Part shown: piece by piece, positions 1 through 11,499 of the stretch
Layout: each line of letters starts with the position of its first letter
How positions within the stretch are numbered: position 1 is the stretch's first letter
Assembly: GCA_036898135.1 (NCBI GenBank)
Contig: CM072517.1
Span: 66,898,604-66,962,603 of the forward strand
Source of the DNA: Oncomelania hupensis
Lineage: Eukaryota > Mollusca > Gastropoda > Littorinimorpha > Pomatiopsidae
Reading direction: 5' to 3'
DNA: 64,000 nucleotides
The notes under the pieces: model-generated
Databases searched by the model: none
Told to the model about the DNA's origin: nothing
Seen by the model: only the letters and a program-made list of their open reading frames with translations
Made by a program: the position numbers and the translations under genes

Positions 1-194
1 AGAGTCACTTTCGAGACGACATCACGTGTGGAAGTTTGCACCGACCATTTTGTTGGAGGTGAGGAAAATTGACTAGTCCGTGCATGATTTATGTATTTTA
101 AGACATGAGTGAATGCTGATTGGTGTATTTTAAGCAGCATGCACTTACACTGTACTTTTTTTGTTTAGAAGCAGAACATTCAGATGAGTGTTTC

Positions 195-234
<40 letters not shown>

Positions 235-1547
235 GCCTGAAGAAAATTAACTGATGATAGCTAAAACCACAGGGATTGGGGGACACTCACTTCAGTCTCT
301 AGTGACTAGTATATACACGGATTCGTCTGCTAGACTCCTTGCCCTGTGCTAAAACTATAACTTAGTACATGTTTGCAACTTTTTGCTTTGTGAGCAGGTA
401 GGGGTTTTAAAATTTCAAACAAAAATTATATTACGTTGTATCGCGTAGAAATGAATTAATACAATGTTTACAAGTTTCAACGTAGTGGCATTGCACAGAA
501 CATAATAAGTATACCCTGTGCAAAATTGCAAGTAATGAAGTATGCACAAGTTTGTTTTCCTAGAAATTGTGCTATGTGTAGTGCAAGACAAGTTTTACAT
601 GTGTGCATTTTTAAGCATTCGGTGGTTTGCATTATGTTGTTTTTCGTTCTGGTGAATTTTAAATATGTTGCTGCATGAGAACTTCCGTTGGTACGGCAGT
701 TTGCAACAGAGTAGGTGTGCACTTGATACCTCATGACCACAGGCAGAGGCCAAGACCGACTTAAAACTCTCGATTGATTTGGAGCTAACATTGTATACAT
801 CCTGTATGTTGTATCCAAGAGATTTTTTTGTTTAAATTAATAATAATTAAAATAAAATATCTATGTTTATTCTCTTTTCAGGAAAGCCTGCCTACCTCTA
901 TGATGTCAGCCACCCTGCTTGGAAGCCCACGCTCAAGCTAGGACATAGCAATGCCAGTGGTGCCATCAATCCTGCCAGATGGCAACGACAGCAGCAAAGG
1001 ACAGCTTCAAAAGGATCTACAGCTTCTGTGTATGAGCAGACAGTAGTTATGGAACCAGAACCTCACGATGAGGAGACAGAGCTTGGGTTGACTGGGCCAC
1101 CATTACCTGAAAGTGATGGAGGTGGCAGCTTCAGTCAGACTGAAGAAGCCTTTAGTAGCCCGACAGTGGAGGAGGAGAGGTCTCTTCGAGGAGCTGAACA
1201 AACTGACGCAAGAAAACAAAGCTCTGAAAGAACAGCTAGAAGGCAGGAAGATGTCCCTATCTTCTTTGCAAGACTGTGATGAAACAGTGAAGTATTTTAC
1301 AGGACTATCAACATTTCTGACGTTAAAAACAATCTGTGATTTCGTGCTCCCCCATGTGATAATCAGAACACGAAGAATCCTGGATCCTTTTCAATGTCTA
1401 CTTCTGACTCTGATGCATATGAGGTTGAACACACCTTTGCAGCATCTGTTGTCAGGGTTGGTTTCCCAGGACTTCGATGGGATTAAATACGGATCGTTGC
1501 CATCGATAAATGTTATCTTCTCTGCGTATCTCGACCTTGATGGATGA
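1..1547 (+). pseudogene. THAP-domain / HTH transposase-like gene, truncated and frameshifted
   Basis: Bases 1-58 encode the C-terminal part of a THAP zinc finger (VCTDHFVGG) and end at a GTGAGG donor. The next exon starts at 882 after TTTTCAG in matching phase and reads GKPAYLYDVSHPAWKP, a THAP tail. A low-complexity acidic linker follows. Near 1165-1185 the frame shifts by one base into a coiled-coil (LFEELNKLTQEN) and a helix-turn-helix-like stretch (RILDPFQCLLLTLMHMRL, about 1380-1435), typical of DDE_Tnp_4-type (IS5/Harbinger-like) transposases with THAP domains. The DDE catalytic domain is absent: homology fades near 1490 and a stop follows at 1545. THAP is a known DNA-binding C2CH finger; the frameshift and missing nuclease indicate a dead transposase. 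The N-terminal THAP residues lie left of the window. Confidence 0.7.
199..231. repeat. poly(A) tract in the THAP-gene intron
   Basis: Uninterrupted run of about 33 A within intron 59-881. No LINE or SINE body is recognisable directly upstream. The rest of this intron is AT-rich, with nothing else that I can identify. Confidence 0.9.
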
Positions 1548-1824
1548 TCAAGCTTGTCAAAATAACTCCGGCCATCACGGACGCCACGCTTTGCCTTCTT
1601 TATCTTGAAGCTCCGGGCCTCCATGCAAGGGACATAACTCTAGCGTACTATCTAATTGAACAAATCTCATTACGGGTTTGAACCACACAAATATAATTGT
1701 TAATTTCTTTTCTATTTTCAACATATTTAACTGCTGATTTTTCAATATATGTACTCTGAGGAAATGTGTGGTGAATTCACACATTTACCCTTCATGGTCC
1801 ATTTGTTCATACAATTGTTATTAA

Positions 1825-2493
1825 CTCTTTGCCTGCCAATCGACGATATATCGTCGATCTGAGCTGCCATGTTTGTGCCCATCGACGATATATCGTCGAT
1901 TTCAGTATTCCGTTTCGTTCCGGTTTTTTGCGCAGTCCAATCCAAGTTTTATTTTAACCAAAGAGAGATAACTCTTTCTACTTTCGTTCTCGATCGACAC
2001 GCGCGTGGTTTCTTCAAATTGATTCGTTTTTAGAGTGTTTTTTGTGCATTTTACTAAGCATTGTGATGGGCACAATCGACAGTGTGTCAAACTCTGCTAA
2101 TAATCAATATAATTTCAAACTGTAAAGTGTATTTTGATCCTAAATAAATTTTCTTTCTGGTGTGTGAAGCTGATTCAGTGATTGGAATTATTCCTCCAGA
2201 TTTTTTTTATCACTGTGGTATGTAGAAATATTTTTATTTTATTTTATCATTTCAAAAAGATCAACATGCTTTCAATTCAAAACACATATTTCAATAACAT
2301 AATCAAATTAACATTTGTGTGGTTTTTTTTTTCTTATTCTTCACTCTTTTACCTTTAATTTGATATGAAATATCTCTATTTAAAAACTATTATTGAAAGA
2401 ACAGTAGCTTAAATGCCTAAGGTACTGAACTTTCTTTCCGGTGCCAGAGAAATGTCTGGCACAAACGTGGAAACATGCCTGCCAGGCAAAGAG
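1825..2493 (+). mobile_element. Non-autonomous piggyBac-like TTAA element A
   Basis: Flanked by TTAA at 1821-1824 and 2494-2497. The terminal inverted repeat is CTCTTTGCCTG next to TTAA on both sides. The paralogue at 15606-15895 lacks it, showing the unoccupied site. Just inside the left terminus are two identical 20-bp perfect palindromes, ATCGACGATATATCGTCGAT, at 1839-1858 and 1881-1900. The right end has none. Exact TTAA duplication with CYCTTT-type termini is characteristic of the piggyBac superfamily. At 669 bp, with no long ORF, it cannot encode a transposase and would need one in trans. Confidence 0.85.
1839..1900. promoter_or_regulatory. Paired subterminal palindromes, candidate transposase-binding sites
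   Basis: Two copies of the self-complementary 20-mer ATCGACGATATATCGTCGAT with starts 42 bp apart, on the left side of element A only. Dimer-binding sites next to one terminus would fit the asymmetric subterminal repeats known in piggyBac elements. The binding role is inferred. Confidence 0.55.
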
Positions 2494-2620
2494 TTAATAT
2501 GATTTTTTTTCTTGTCAACCAGGATGAATCCCATCTTTTGTAAAACCGAAGGAGGTAGGCTAATTCCGGGAGACACTCAGGCAGCTGAAACATTTAAAGG
2601 CAAGCAGTAGGTAGGACCAC

Positions 2621-3235
2621 AGTGGGCTAACACGCAGGAAAGCATGCTTTGAGTGCAGTAAAACAGCAACTTTCAACATTGAGTTTCTCATACATTTTTT
2701 ACATTTTTGAAACATCTAAAAGCACAGAAAAATACAGCATTCTTGCTATCTATTGTTAACAATATCGTGTTATTAGTTTCTGTTAATTCATTATTTTAAA
2801 GAAACAGCAGCATTGTAAACAGGGCATGTAAATTACGTTTCGCCGCTAACGCGATGCCTGCCGGGAGCCAGGCCATTGATAAACCCAAACACACACTGTT
2901 GAAGAAATCCCTCGCGCTGCGTTTAAATGATTGGTTGCTTAAAATAACTTATGCAAATGAACGGAGAAATTCATAAGGTTTCGAACAATGCTTGGTTCGA
3001 TTTGAATTATTTACCGCAAAACCGAAAAAATCGCGTTTAACTGACAGCGAGCGACCAAAACTCAACAGATCTTTAATTTCTGTGATTTTAGAGAGCTGCC
3101 CTTCCGACTAAATATCAAACAATCACTGTACACTACTTTTATACGAAAACAAGGCTGATAGCTTAGCTTTAAACGTAGCGCCATTTGAATGAAAAACGCG
3201 ACCCCGAGCTCTGTTTGACCGCGGCCACTTTAGCA
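2621..3235. other. Non-coding stretch upstream of the coiled-coil gene
   Basis: AT-rich sequence with no recognised repeat. It probably includes the promoter and 5' UTR of the gene starting at 3236. No convincing TATA box was identified. Confidence 0.4.
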
Positions 3236-5652
3236 ATGGATGACAGCAAAGCTGAACCACAGCGATCTTTTGGTGACGACAACAACTGGTCTTGCCCTCA
3301 ACTTGCATATATTTTGAGTGAGTATTTATTGTTTTGAACTTATCTTAGCACAACTGGGGTAGAATTTTGTAGATAAAGTTACTTCTTGATTAAAATTATC
3401 ACCCGGTCGAACAAGCGTGGGTGATACTTTGTCTTCAAAACTAGGTCATTCCACGATGCGCCTTTACTACACATTTTTTTAGGGGACTGGATTTATTGTG
3501 TGGTCGATTATTGATTTTCTTGTGAAGATTTATCATTTATCTATTAGCTTACTAAATTTCAAGTCGATCTTTAGAGTTTTTCCTGCAGGAATATTGTTTT
3601 TTCTGCTGGAAGTATGCACTTCCGGTTTGTTGTCTGAAATCGAAAGTTATTTGGGTGGATTAGCGGTGAGCATGAAATGTGCTCTGTAAATAGGCACTTA
3701 CTCATGTGTTGTTGTGCATTTGTCGTTTGTTCACTGTTGATATATTTTTTAATCAGTGCATGATGATAATAACAATATTGATGACGATTCATGTCTTGTT
3801 GTGTTTTTTTTTTAGTTGGATTTTTATTTTTAAATTTTTATTTATTTTTTTTTTTTTTTGAAAGGAGGGGGGGGGGGGGGGGGCTTTTTTTTTCCCCAAT
3901 AAAGTTAGTGCACTTTGCAGCAACAGTACACACATAAACTACATTGTATTATACGCTATTTAGAGATGAACTTTGCTGTTTGATTTATTTATATTAATAA
4001 CTTTTTTTAACAACTATTTTTTCAGAAGACACAACATATGACCTTCTTCTAAGTCATATTATAAACACAGGGCCTGGTAGTGGTCGTGGTCGGCCACCAT
4101 CTCTACCGTGTGTCACCATCCTCACAAACAGATTGCTGCTCCAGTTGGGCCTTCTGAAGCACAGTCTTAACTTGCCATGGAGGACTATTGAAGTATTAGC
4201 TGCCAAACTGCTGAAATCCGACTTTGGTGAAAATGGGCCACATTTATTTAGCCTGATATCTCAAGCTAGAAAACACCTTCCCAGCACGTCCGATGTCGAC
4301 TTCTTGGATTCCTCTTATGACTTGTATTATCCAAAAGATGCACCCTACTGCAGGCGCTTTGGGGTAACAAGAACGTTCCTGCTTGGCACAGAGCAGAATG
4401 TGTTTCCGCGCCCTCTCTCAAACCTACCCAACGGACTGCTGCTGGAGCTGGCCAAGTTCAAGAATGAGCACCGTTTGTCCTTCCTCAAAGGCAGTCCACT
4501 TCACACGTGGCTGCAGACTTTGCTTCCCTCTCTCTCCATTGACGCAAAAAAGCTCACGAAAGAGGTCAACAAACTCCAAGATAAGCACAGAGCTCTTCTG
4601 AAGACCGGAAAAACGAAAAGAGCAGAGAATCCACACGCAATTGAGGACTTTTTAGAGACCGCATTTGTTGTGACCAGTGCACGCACCATGTCAAAGTCCA
4701 ACCAGAGGTCTACAAGTGCTGACTTTGCAACTGTTACATCTGCTTCTGCAATGTGTTGTGCTAAGGACATGCAGAAGTTACACACAGAGAAGGAGAAACT
4801 TGCAGCGGATTTGAAGCAGCAAAATGAGGAGTTTCAACTTAAAGAATCAGAATTGGCAGCTCTGCAGGAAGTGTGCAAAAGCCTGCATCACAAGATTGAG
4901 AAGCTTACGGCAGCTGTCACAGATTCAGACCAAGGTAAGTGATGGCTAAAATTTAGTATTTGCAAAAGTCATCATGTATTTACCGTCTATGCATTCACAT
5001 GTTTATTTTTGTAACCTTGGTGACACATAGTATTTCATCTTTTAGGTTTGCTGTGGTTGATTAAAAAAAACAAAACAAACATTACTCCTAGTTTCTTTAA
5101 ACCAGGTTGCTTGTTCTGTTTGCAGCTCTTCAGAAATCCTCAGATCAGCTGCTGCTCACAAAGTCGAGACTGGTGGAGAAGACTAAAGATTGTGCTGTTC
5201 TACGCAGAAATGTGGCAAATGTGCAAGCACAGAAGCGAATTGCACAGCTTATGCAAGCAAATGTCAAAGAGCTTCAATCTGAGTTAAAAACGGCACAACA
5301 ACAAACCAAGGATCTGTCACAACAACATCAGGCATTAAAGAAAAGTTTTGCAGTTGCTAAAGCAGCTAAAGAAACCCTTCAGGACAGCTGCAAAAAACTG
5401 AAGGCACAGCTGAAAGAAAAGAAGGAAGAAATAACTGTTTTGGAGCAGCACATTGCGACACCCATCCAAAGCAACATCAAAGATGACCGTGGCCACTACA
5501 CGGACGGAGTCAAGGCATGCACTATTCAGCTGATGGGAGAATGTGGCATAGCAGCTGGGAAGGTTGGCAAAGCGATACAGGCTGTTGCTAGCAATCTTCT
5601 GAGTGAAGACATTCCCCTCACCAACCTTCCAAGTAAGACTACAGCATTGCGG

Positions 5653-5655
5653 TAG
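5653..5655 (+). other. Premature in-frame TAG in exon 3
   Basis: The reading frame is open on both sides of this single TAG. The paralogue near 23.1 kb has RFAD where this copy has R-stop-AD, with no length change. A GTAAGA donor-like site lies 20 bases upstream, but an intron of ~24 bp would be implausibly short. Best read as a nonsense mutation, or possibly readthrough. Confidence 0.8.
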
Positions 5656-8148
5656 GCGGACATTGGCCATGCATTAACTAAAATGCAAGTTGTGGAGGAG
5701 CTGACAACTCAGCGCTTCGACCTACATGCCGATGGGACGTCGAGAGACCACCAGAAGTATGTGGGCTTCCAGTGCAGCCTTCAAGACCGCTGTCAACTGT
5801 CCATAGGTTTTATTCCGGTGGATAGAGAGGACTCCAAAACTCTGGTTGACGTCACCATGGATATGTATTTTGAGCTTGCAGAGCTGATGTCCCTCACTGA
5901 TGAAGAAAAAAATGACACCGTGAAACAAATATTTCAGAACCTGACTGCTACCATGACGGACAGAGCAGCCACGATGAAAGCCTTTGGGAGCCAGTTGCGA
6001 GACAAGAAGAATGAAATCTTGGAGTCGGATACCGGATTGGAATTTCTCTTCTGCAATGCCCACTACTTACTGGGACTCAGCACAGCAGCACAGAAAGCTC
6101 TTTTGCAGTTTGAAGAGGTGAGTTTTGTTATACTTACGATTTCGAACTAAATGCACCACAGTACAATGAATATGCAAATTTGGTTCTAGAGATTCTTTTT
6201 TCATTTGTGTAACCCTGTTGTTTGAGATTTTAACACAGCATATTTCATTATGGTTTGTGCAGGAGATGCAGTGGCGGAGGGAGTTGGGGAGAGACAAGGT
6301 GGATGCCTTCCGCTCTTTCAAGAAGGCAAAGGATGCTGCTGCCTGCCGCCTCATCAGACTTGCCTGTGACATATTTGGACCTCGTGGTGATGAGAAGTCA
6401 GGATGCAGGGACCGCTGGCTGGCATTTTGTGACAGCATAGAACAGGCCAGTGTGTTTGACAGTTTTCGTAGCAACCGGTTCAACAACCTGTTCCATGGTG
6501 CTGCTGCCTGTGTGCATCACAGATTTCACATGATGGACTTCTTGTTAGACTTCTGTGAGGAGCCAAATCTCAAACAGCAAAGTGTTCTGAAGGATGCTGA
6601 GAGCAGTGAAATTAACATCATGGTGCTTTCTTTGGCCATCTTCTACCTCATCATGGCTGGACCATTTTGGGTGATGATCAAGAGTGACAATCTGCATGTC
6701 TTGGACCTGTACAGACCAATACAGCAACTGCGAACAGCCCTTGAGAAAATCACCACAGCAACACCTGAAGAGCTATCAGCATTGTTGGATGCTTCATCCA
6801 GTACCTTGGCTGACTACAAGTTGAAAGAATCCGCAATGACCACTGCTGTCAGAGACGCAGCGCAAGTGCAGAAAAACTCGCCGATCTTGCACAGATTGCT
6901 GCAGGCGCTTGCTGCTTCCTTCCTGGATGTAACAGATCGCCAACTTTCAGAATTTCTTGAAGGAGGAAAGTATGGGGCACAGAGCTCTGAAGAGCTTCGA
7001 CTTACAATGGCTCATTGTCAATTAACAAATCTCTTTGGGGAAGCAAACTTTGGTGACTTAGATTTCAGCATGTACAACAGGTTTTGCAGCGTCCACCACC
7101 ATAGTAGTATCAACATGCTGAGGCGTAACCTAACCATTTCCTGGTTTCAAACCAAGACATCAGACAGGCAACAAGCTATCATGCAAAAGGCCACCCAACT
7201 TGGCAAGCACCTGAGAAAAAAAAACAAGGAAAGGCACCAAGAAGTAAAGCAACAAACGCAAGATAGAGTGCAGCAGCACCTTGACCACAAGCTGCAAAAA
7301 GAAGCAGACATTAAGCACAGAAAAGCAAGCATCCGGCAGAAAATCCATGATGCAGGTAATTTCATTATATTTGTCTGTTATGGTACTATTTGATTATGCT
7401 TTTATACTCAAGTGGATTATGATAGTTTTAGCTGTAAATATGTCTAACTTGGCTTTATCTTGGCAACACACTAAACACTTTTTACTTGATTGTTTGATTG
7501 CAGGTGGACCTTGCCAAAACAACGCTGACGTCTATAGAGTGGTCAACAGCTGCACATATGTATCGTCCAAGCGGCGAGCCCTGGCACTGCAGATTCAATT
7601 TCAGAAGGTGGTGATGGGCAGAAATTCAAGACTGTTTCTTCAGGTAAGTTTCTTTCAATAAATTTTAATTGTTAAACTCCTTTGCTGCAGTCTTTGTTTG
7701 GGACTAGACTGTACTAGACAGTAATCTTAACAGCTTTTGCATTGTTCTTTACATTTTGATGTTTAAGAAAAAAGGCGAACTGTTACAATGTTATGTATTA
7801 TTTTGTTACAGGGAAAACTGGATCCCGCCACTATTGCCAACAACCTTGGGGAGTTTTTGGACAACTGCCAGGAGCATGGGGAAGTTGCTCCTGGTAAGTA
7901 TCTGCCACCAGAATTTGATGCAGAGGCCTGTGACAGCAGCGACTCTTTGTCAGCAGCAGAGTCTGACAGCAGGGATTCCCTGCCACTTGTGCCAGCAACA
8001 GGGCAAATTGACAGTGATTCCTTGCCAGCACATCCACCTTGTTCAAAAAGACAGCGCCTTCAAAAGTTCACCACCCAAGGAGAAACAGTGGCTGTATTCT
8101 ATGATCAGGGCTACTACCTTGGGGAAGTTTTGAGGGTAGAGGATGGCG

Positions 8149-8165
8149 GTAATAAGGCCAGCGTG
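8149..8165 (+). repeat. Target-site duplication 1, first arm
   Basis: GTAATAAGGCCAGCGTG. Its exact reverse complement is at 8556-8572, next to the poly(T) of the minus-strand LINE. It marks the original insertion site of a LINE in the gene's last exon. Confidence 0.85.
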
Positions 8166-8430
8166 CTTAGGAACAGGTATGAAATAGAAAAAATTAATGC
8201 TAACATCAAAATGAAATGCAATAGATTTAATGACCAGTGGCTAATGTATAAAAAAGTGATTTTATAAGTGTACACCTTTATTTATTTATTTTATTTTATT
8301 TTATTAATTTTTTTTTAATTTTTTTTTTCTGTTGTTGTTATTGTTGTTTGAAAATGCTTGGTGTGTTTCTGTGTGTGTTATCAGTATGTAAATTTATTGA
8401 AATAAACAAAAATATTGGAAAAAAAAAAAA
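8166..8430 (+). mobile_element. 5'-truncated LINE copy (plus strand) ending in poly(A)
   Basis: Encodes the last ~31 residues of the same LINE ORF found on the minus strand at 8716 (NRYEIEKINANIKMKCN), followed by a matching 3' UTR and a terminal A run at 8419-8430. The two copies form a ~250-bp inverted repeat. The flanks do not match: GTAATAAGGCCAGCGTG precedes it, while GTTCTCCCATTTG follows it and pairs with 13388-13400. Confidence 0.9.
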
Positions 8431-8572
8431 GTTCTCCCATTTGTACTGTGCAGCTGAACATCCCACTTCAGCACAAAGTGTGCTAGCACTTCCTGGATGT
8501 CCTCTGTCTCTGGCCAGACAAATATGTTGCGACCCCTCACCTGAGAAAGGAAAGTCACGCTGGCCTTATTAC
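8431..8572 (-). pseudogene. Inverted piece of the coiled-coil gene's last exon
   Basis: Read on the minus strand from 8572, it continues codon-perfectly from the break at 8165 (ASV then TFLSQVRGRNIFVWPETED) and ends at 8431 in STNGR. The frame is then resumed by 13401-13458 (TWFADSLEDIQESFGKFAK, stop). A relative at 19.2 kb has the equivalent GRKDYLCWPQYDDVAET. The segment is bounded by LINE copies on both sides. Confidence 0.85.
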
Positions 8573-10285
8573 TTTTTTTTTTCCAATATTTTTGTTTATT
8601 TCAATAAATTTACATACTGATAACACACACAGAAACACACCAAACATGTTCAAACAACAATAACAACAATTAAAAAAATAATAATAAATAAATAAAAATA
8701 AATAAAGGTGTACACTTATAACATCACTTTTTTATACATTAGCCACTGATCATTAAATCTATTGCATTTCATTTTGATATTAGCATTAATTTTTTCTATT
8801 TCATACCTGTTCTTAAGCATGTTGATAAAGGCATCCAGGGATGGTATTTCTTTTTTCATTTTACATGTATATATATATGATTTTGCAAGTAACAAAATTA
8901 AATCAAATATTGCATCTGTTTTGCAATTTTTTTCACATCCAAACAAAACCAAGTGTTCATTAAATGACAAGTTACTAATATGTTCACAGGTGTTTAAGAG
9001 TCTTTGTAAACCTAACCAGAAACTAGAGATATATTCGCAACTCCAAAAGATATGTTGAATATTTTCCTTTTCTCTCTTACAAAATGAGCAGAGATTGTCA
9101 TTTTCAAGGCCCATGCTCTGACATACAATATTTGTGCCAAGAATCCTGTGTACAATTCGTATCTGTAGCCATTTTAACTTAACATCTTTTATTTGTGCAA
9201 TTCTTTGAAAAATGAATTTCCAGTCCACATTTCGTGTAACCCTAACATCCCATTTTGTACAACAATTTGGTAAAATATTAGGTTTTGCAAGAATGTCATA
9301 CAGCAATTTTGCTCCTTTAAATACGGAACACAGTATTCGCTGGGCTTTACAGCACTCAAATTTAACCAAAAAATTATTATTATTAATCTTAACATCAGAT
9401 TCATTTAAGTACTTTTTGATGGCCTGTACACACCCACTGTATGTTACAAAATCAATGTCAATGTTATATTTAGTCTTAAAAGCTTCAACTGTTAAAAAAT
9501 GTCCATCTTCTTGAAGTAGGTGTGCTATCTGATATACTCCTTTTTTAATCCACTTTCTACAGCAAAAAGGTCTATTACCAATCAAAATCTTGCCATTGCA
9601 CATAAGTGGTTCGGAAATCAACTCTTCCTCATTTTCCACCTGAATTTGTTTACCAAAATCAAAATACGCATTAAATACATCACACCAGAAATCATTAACA
9701 TTAACAAAATTACTGACTTGCAGGGCCCACTTTATCCAGCAATGAAATAAAAGTATCACCAGAAGTTAAAATATGCTTCCATTTTTTATTACCAGTTAAG
9801 AGTTTACGTATCCAGGTTAATTTTAATGCGTTCATAAACTTTCTAATGTCTGGAATTCCAATACCACCTTCACTAATGCTTTTAGTGGAAACTTTCCTGC
9901 TAATTTTATCAGGTTTCATGTTCCAAACAAATTGAAAAGCAGTTTTCTGAATTGCATCAACAATATAATCCGGTGGATTGGGCAACAGCAGACTTGCCTA
10001 CCGTTCCGATTTTCCGTACTTTGTTCCGGAAAATTGACAAAAACAGGATGTGTTACGGAAAATACGACTATTTTATAAGCGTTCCGGAAAAAAAAAAGTT
10101 TTTTTTTTTTGTTTTTTTTTTTTGAGAGGGGTGGGGGAGAGGTTTCAGCCGAGCAACTTCCGACAATTTCCGAGCGCATTGCGAGCATGCGCAGTCAAAC
10201 TGATTCGAAGTTTCCGGCATGCGCTCTGTCGCTACTAGTTTGAAATCTCATTTCCACGTGTGTATCTTCATGCTCGGTGATAGAA

Positions 10286-11460
10286 ATGGCTAGTGAACGG
10301 AAAGATCCCACAGAAGTGTTGATTGACAGTGACAGTGATGCTGCTAAGACACCACCAAAGACAACACATAAAAAGCAGCGGCGCATCCAAGCATTTCGTG
10401 ACGATTACACTCGTGATTATCCTTGCCTCTTGGCTGGAAAGAAAGGCGAACTATGCTTACTGCAAATTCTGTGACAAAGAGTTTTCTGTGGGGCACGGAG
10501 GTGCAGATGATTGTCGCAGGCATTGCGAGTCTGTTAAACACATCGACAATGAAAAGAAAGAGAAGGAGAAAAACAAGTGTCAGAAGATTTCAGTTTTTTT
10601 TGTGCAAGCCCCATCATCAACTGCAGAAAAGAAACATGGCGACTCATCTATTCATGCTGAAGTCATGCTCGTTGATTTAGTAACGGAATTAAACTTGCCC
10701 CTGTCATCCCTGGACACCTTCAACAAAGCTCTTCCCAAGATGTTTCCAGACTCGAAAATTGCAAAAAAATTTCAGTGCGCCCGAAGTAAAGGCACAGCCA
10801 TTCTGAAGGAAATTTCTGCCAAGACTTCAATTGCCATTGCTGATAAACTGAAACGGCAACCATTTACTATTTCAACTGACGGCAGCAATGATGCAGGCGA
10901 CTCAAAGCTGTTCCCCCTGGTTGTTAGAACATATGATGCAGACACTCTGATTGTGAGATCTGAAGTGCTAGCTGTACCAAAGATTGAAGGTTCAGCCACA
11001 GGTTAGTACACATTTTGATAAGATTTAAGTTTGCATTCAAGCAAATTATTGCATACACAGGGCTTGCCGAATTTTTAATTTTATGTAATTCCCAGGGTAA
11101 TGTAGTTTTCATTTCTGTAATTTCCTCCAAATTTTCACATTACCCATAAATGTTGCTAAAAAGCGCAACAACTAACAAATTAAAAAAATCGCTTGTTTGT
11201 TTATTTATTTATTTCTTATTTTTACTGCAGGGGAGAAAATATGCAATCTCATCACCAGTGAATTAGATGTGCACAGCATTCCTGTAAAAAACTGCTTGGC
11301 ATTGGGTGCTGACAATGCTCCAGTGATGTCTGGAAAAGATAAAGGCTGTTATGGAAATTTCCTGAAAGTTCAACCTGAGGCATACTTTTCAGGATGTGTG
11401 TGCCACCTCATTCACATTGCTGCACAAAAGGGTAGGTGACTTCTTATTTGTGTGTGGGTG

Positions 11461-11499
<39 letters not shown>

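Larger units (their letters stand above)
1640..2620 (+). repeat. Duplicated segment (paralogue of 15606-15895), interrupted by a TTAA element
   Basis: Sequence 1660-1820 plus 2498-2615 is nearly identical to 15606-15895, including the start of the ORF found at 15808 (MNPIF.KTEGG, here from 2523). The copy here ends after about 30 codons of that ORF. The 669-bp TTAA element at 1825-2493 interrupts it. At the matching position the 15.7-kb copy reads continuously (CTAATATG), which gives an unoccupied site. Confidence 0.85.
3236..8165 (+). pseudogene. Six-exon gene of an unnamed coiled-coil / RNase-H-like / Tudor-like family (likely transposase-related)
   Basis: Exons 3236-3317, 4026-4934, 5126-6117, 6263-7355, 7504-7643 and 7812-8165 join with GT/AG sites and consistent phase from ATG 3236. 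The protein has a leucine-rich N-terminal region, a long coiled coil (exon 2 end to exon 3), then a core with FDLHADGTS, TMTDRAATMK and CNAHYLLGLS, resembling the spacing of Asp, Asp and C-x-x-H in hAT-type RNase-H transposases. A basic coiled coil (exon 4) and a Tudor/SH3-like barrel (GETVAVFYDQGYYLGEV) follow. One in-frame TAG (5653-5655) sits where a relative at 23.1 kb has Phe, so this copy looks inactivated. The last exon is broken at 8165; its remainder lies inverted at 8431-8572 and resumes at 13388-13458, ending at TGA 13456. I cannot name the family. A domesticated gene is possible; a transposon is likelier given the relatives nearby. Confidence 0.7.

Noticed and set aside
477..818. 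113-aa minus-strand ORF
   Set aside because: Lies in the intron of the THAP gene. No domain, coding bias or homology recognised.
5629..5657. Mini-intron removing the TAG at 5653
   Set aside because: It would be about 24 bp, and the paralogue has equal length with a sense codon there.
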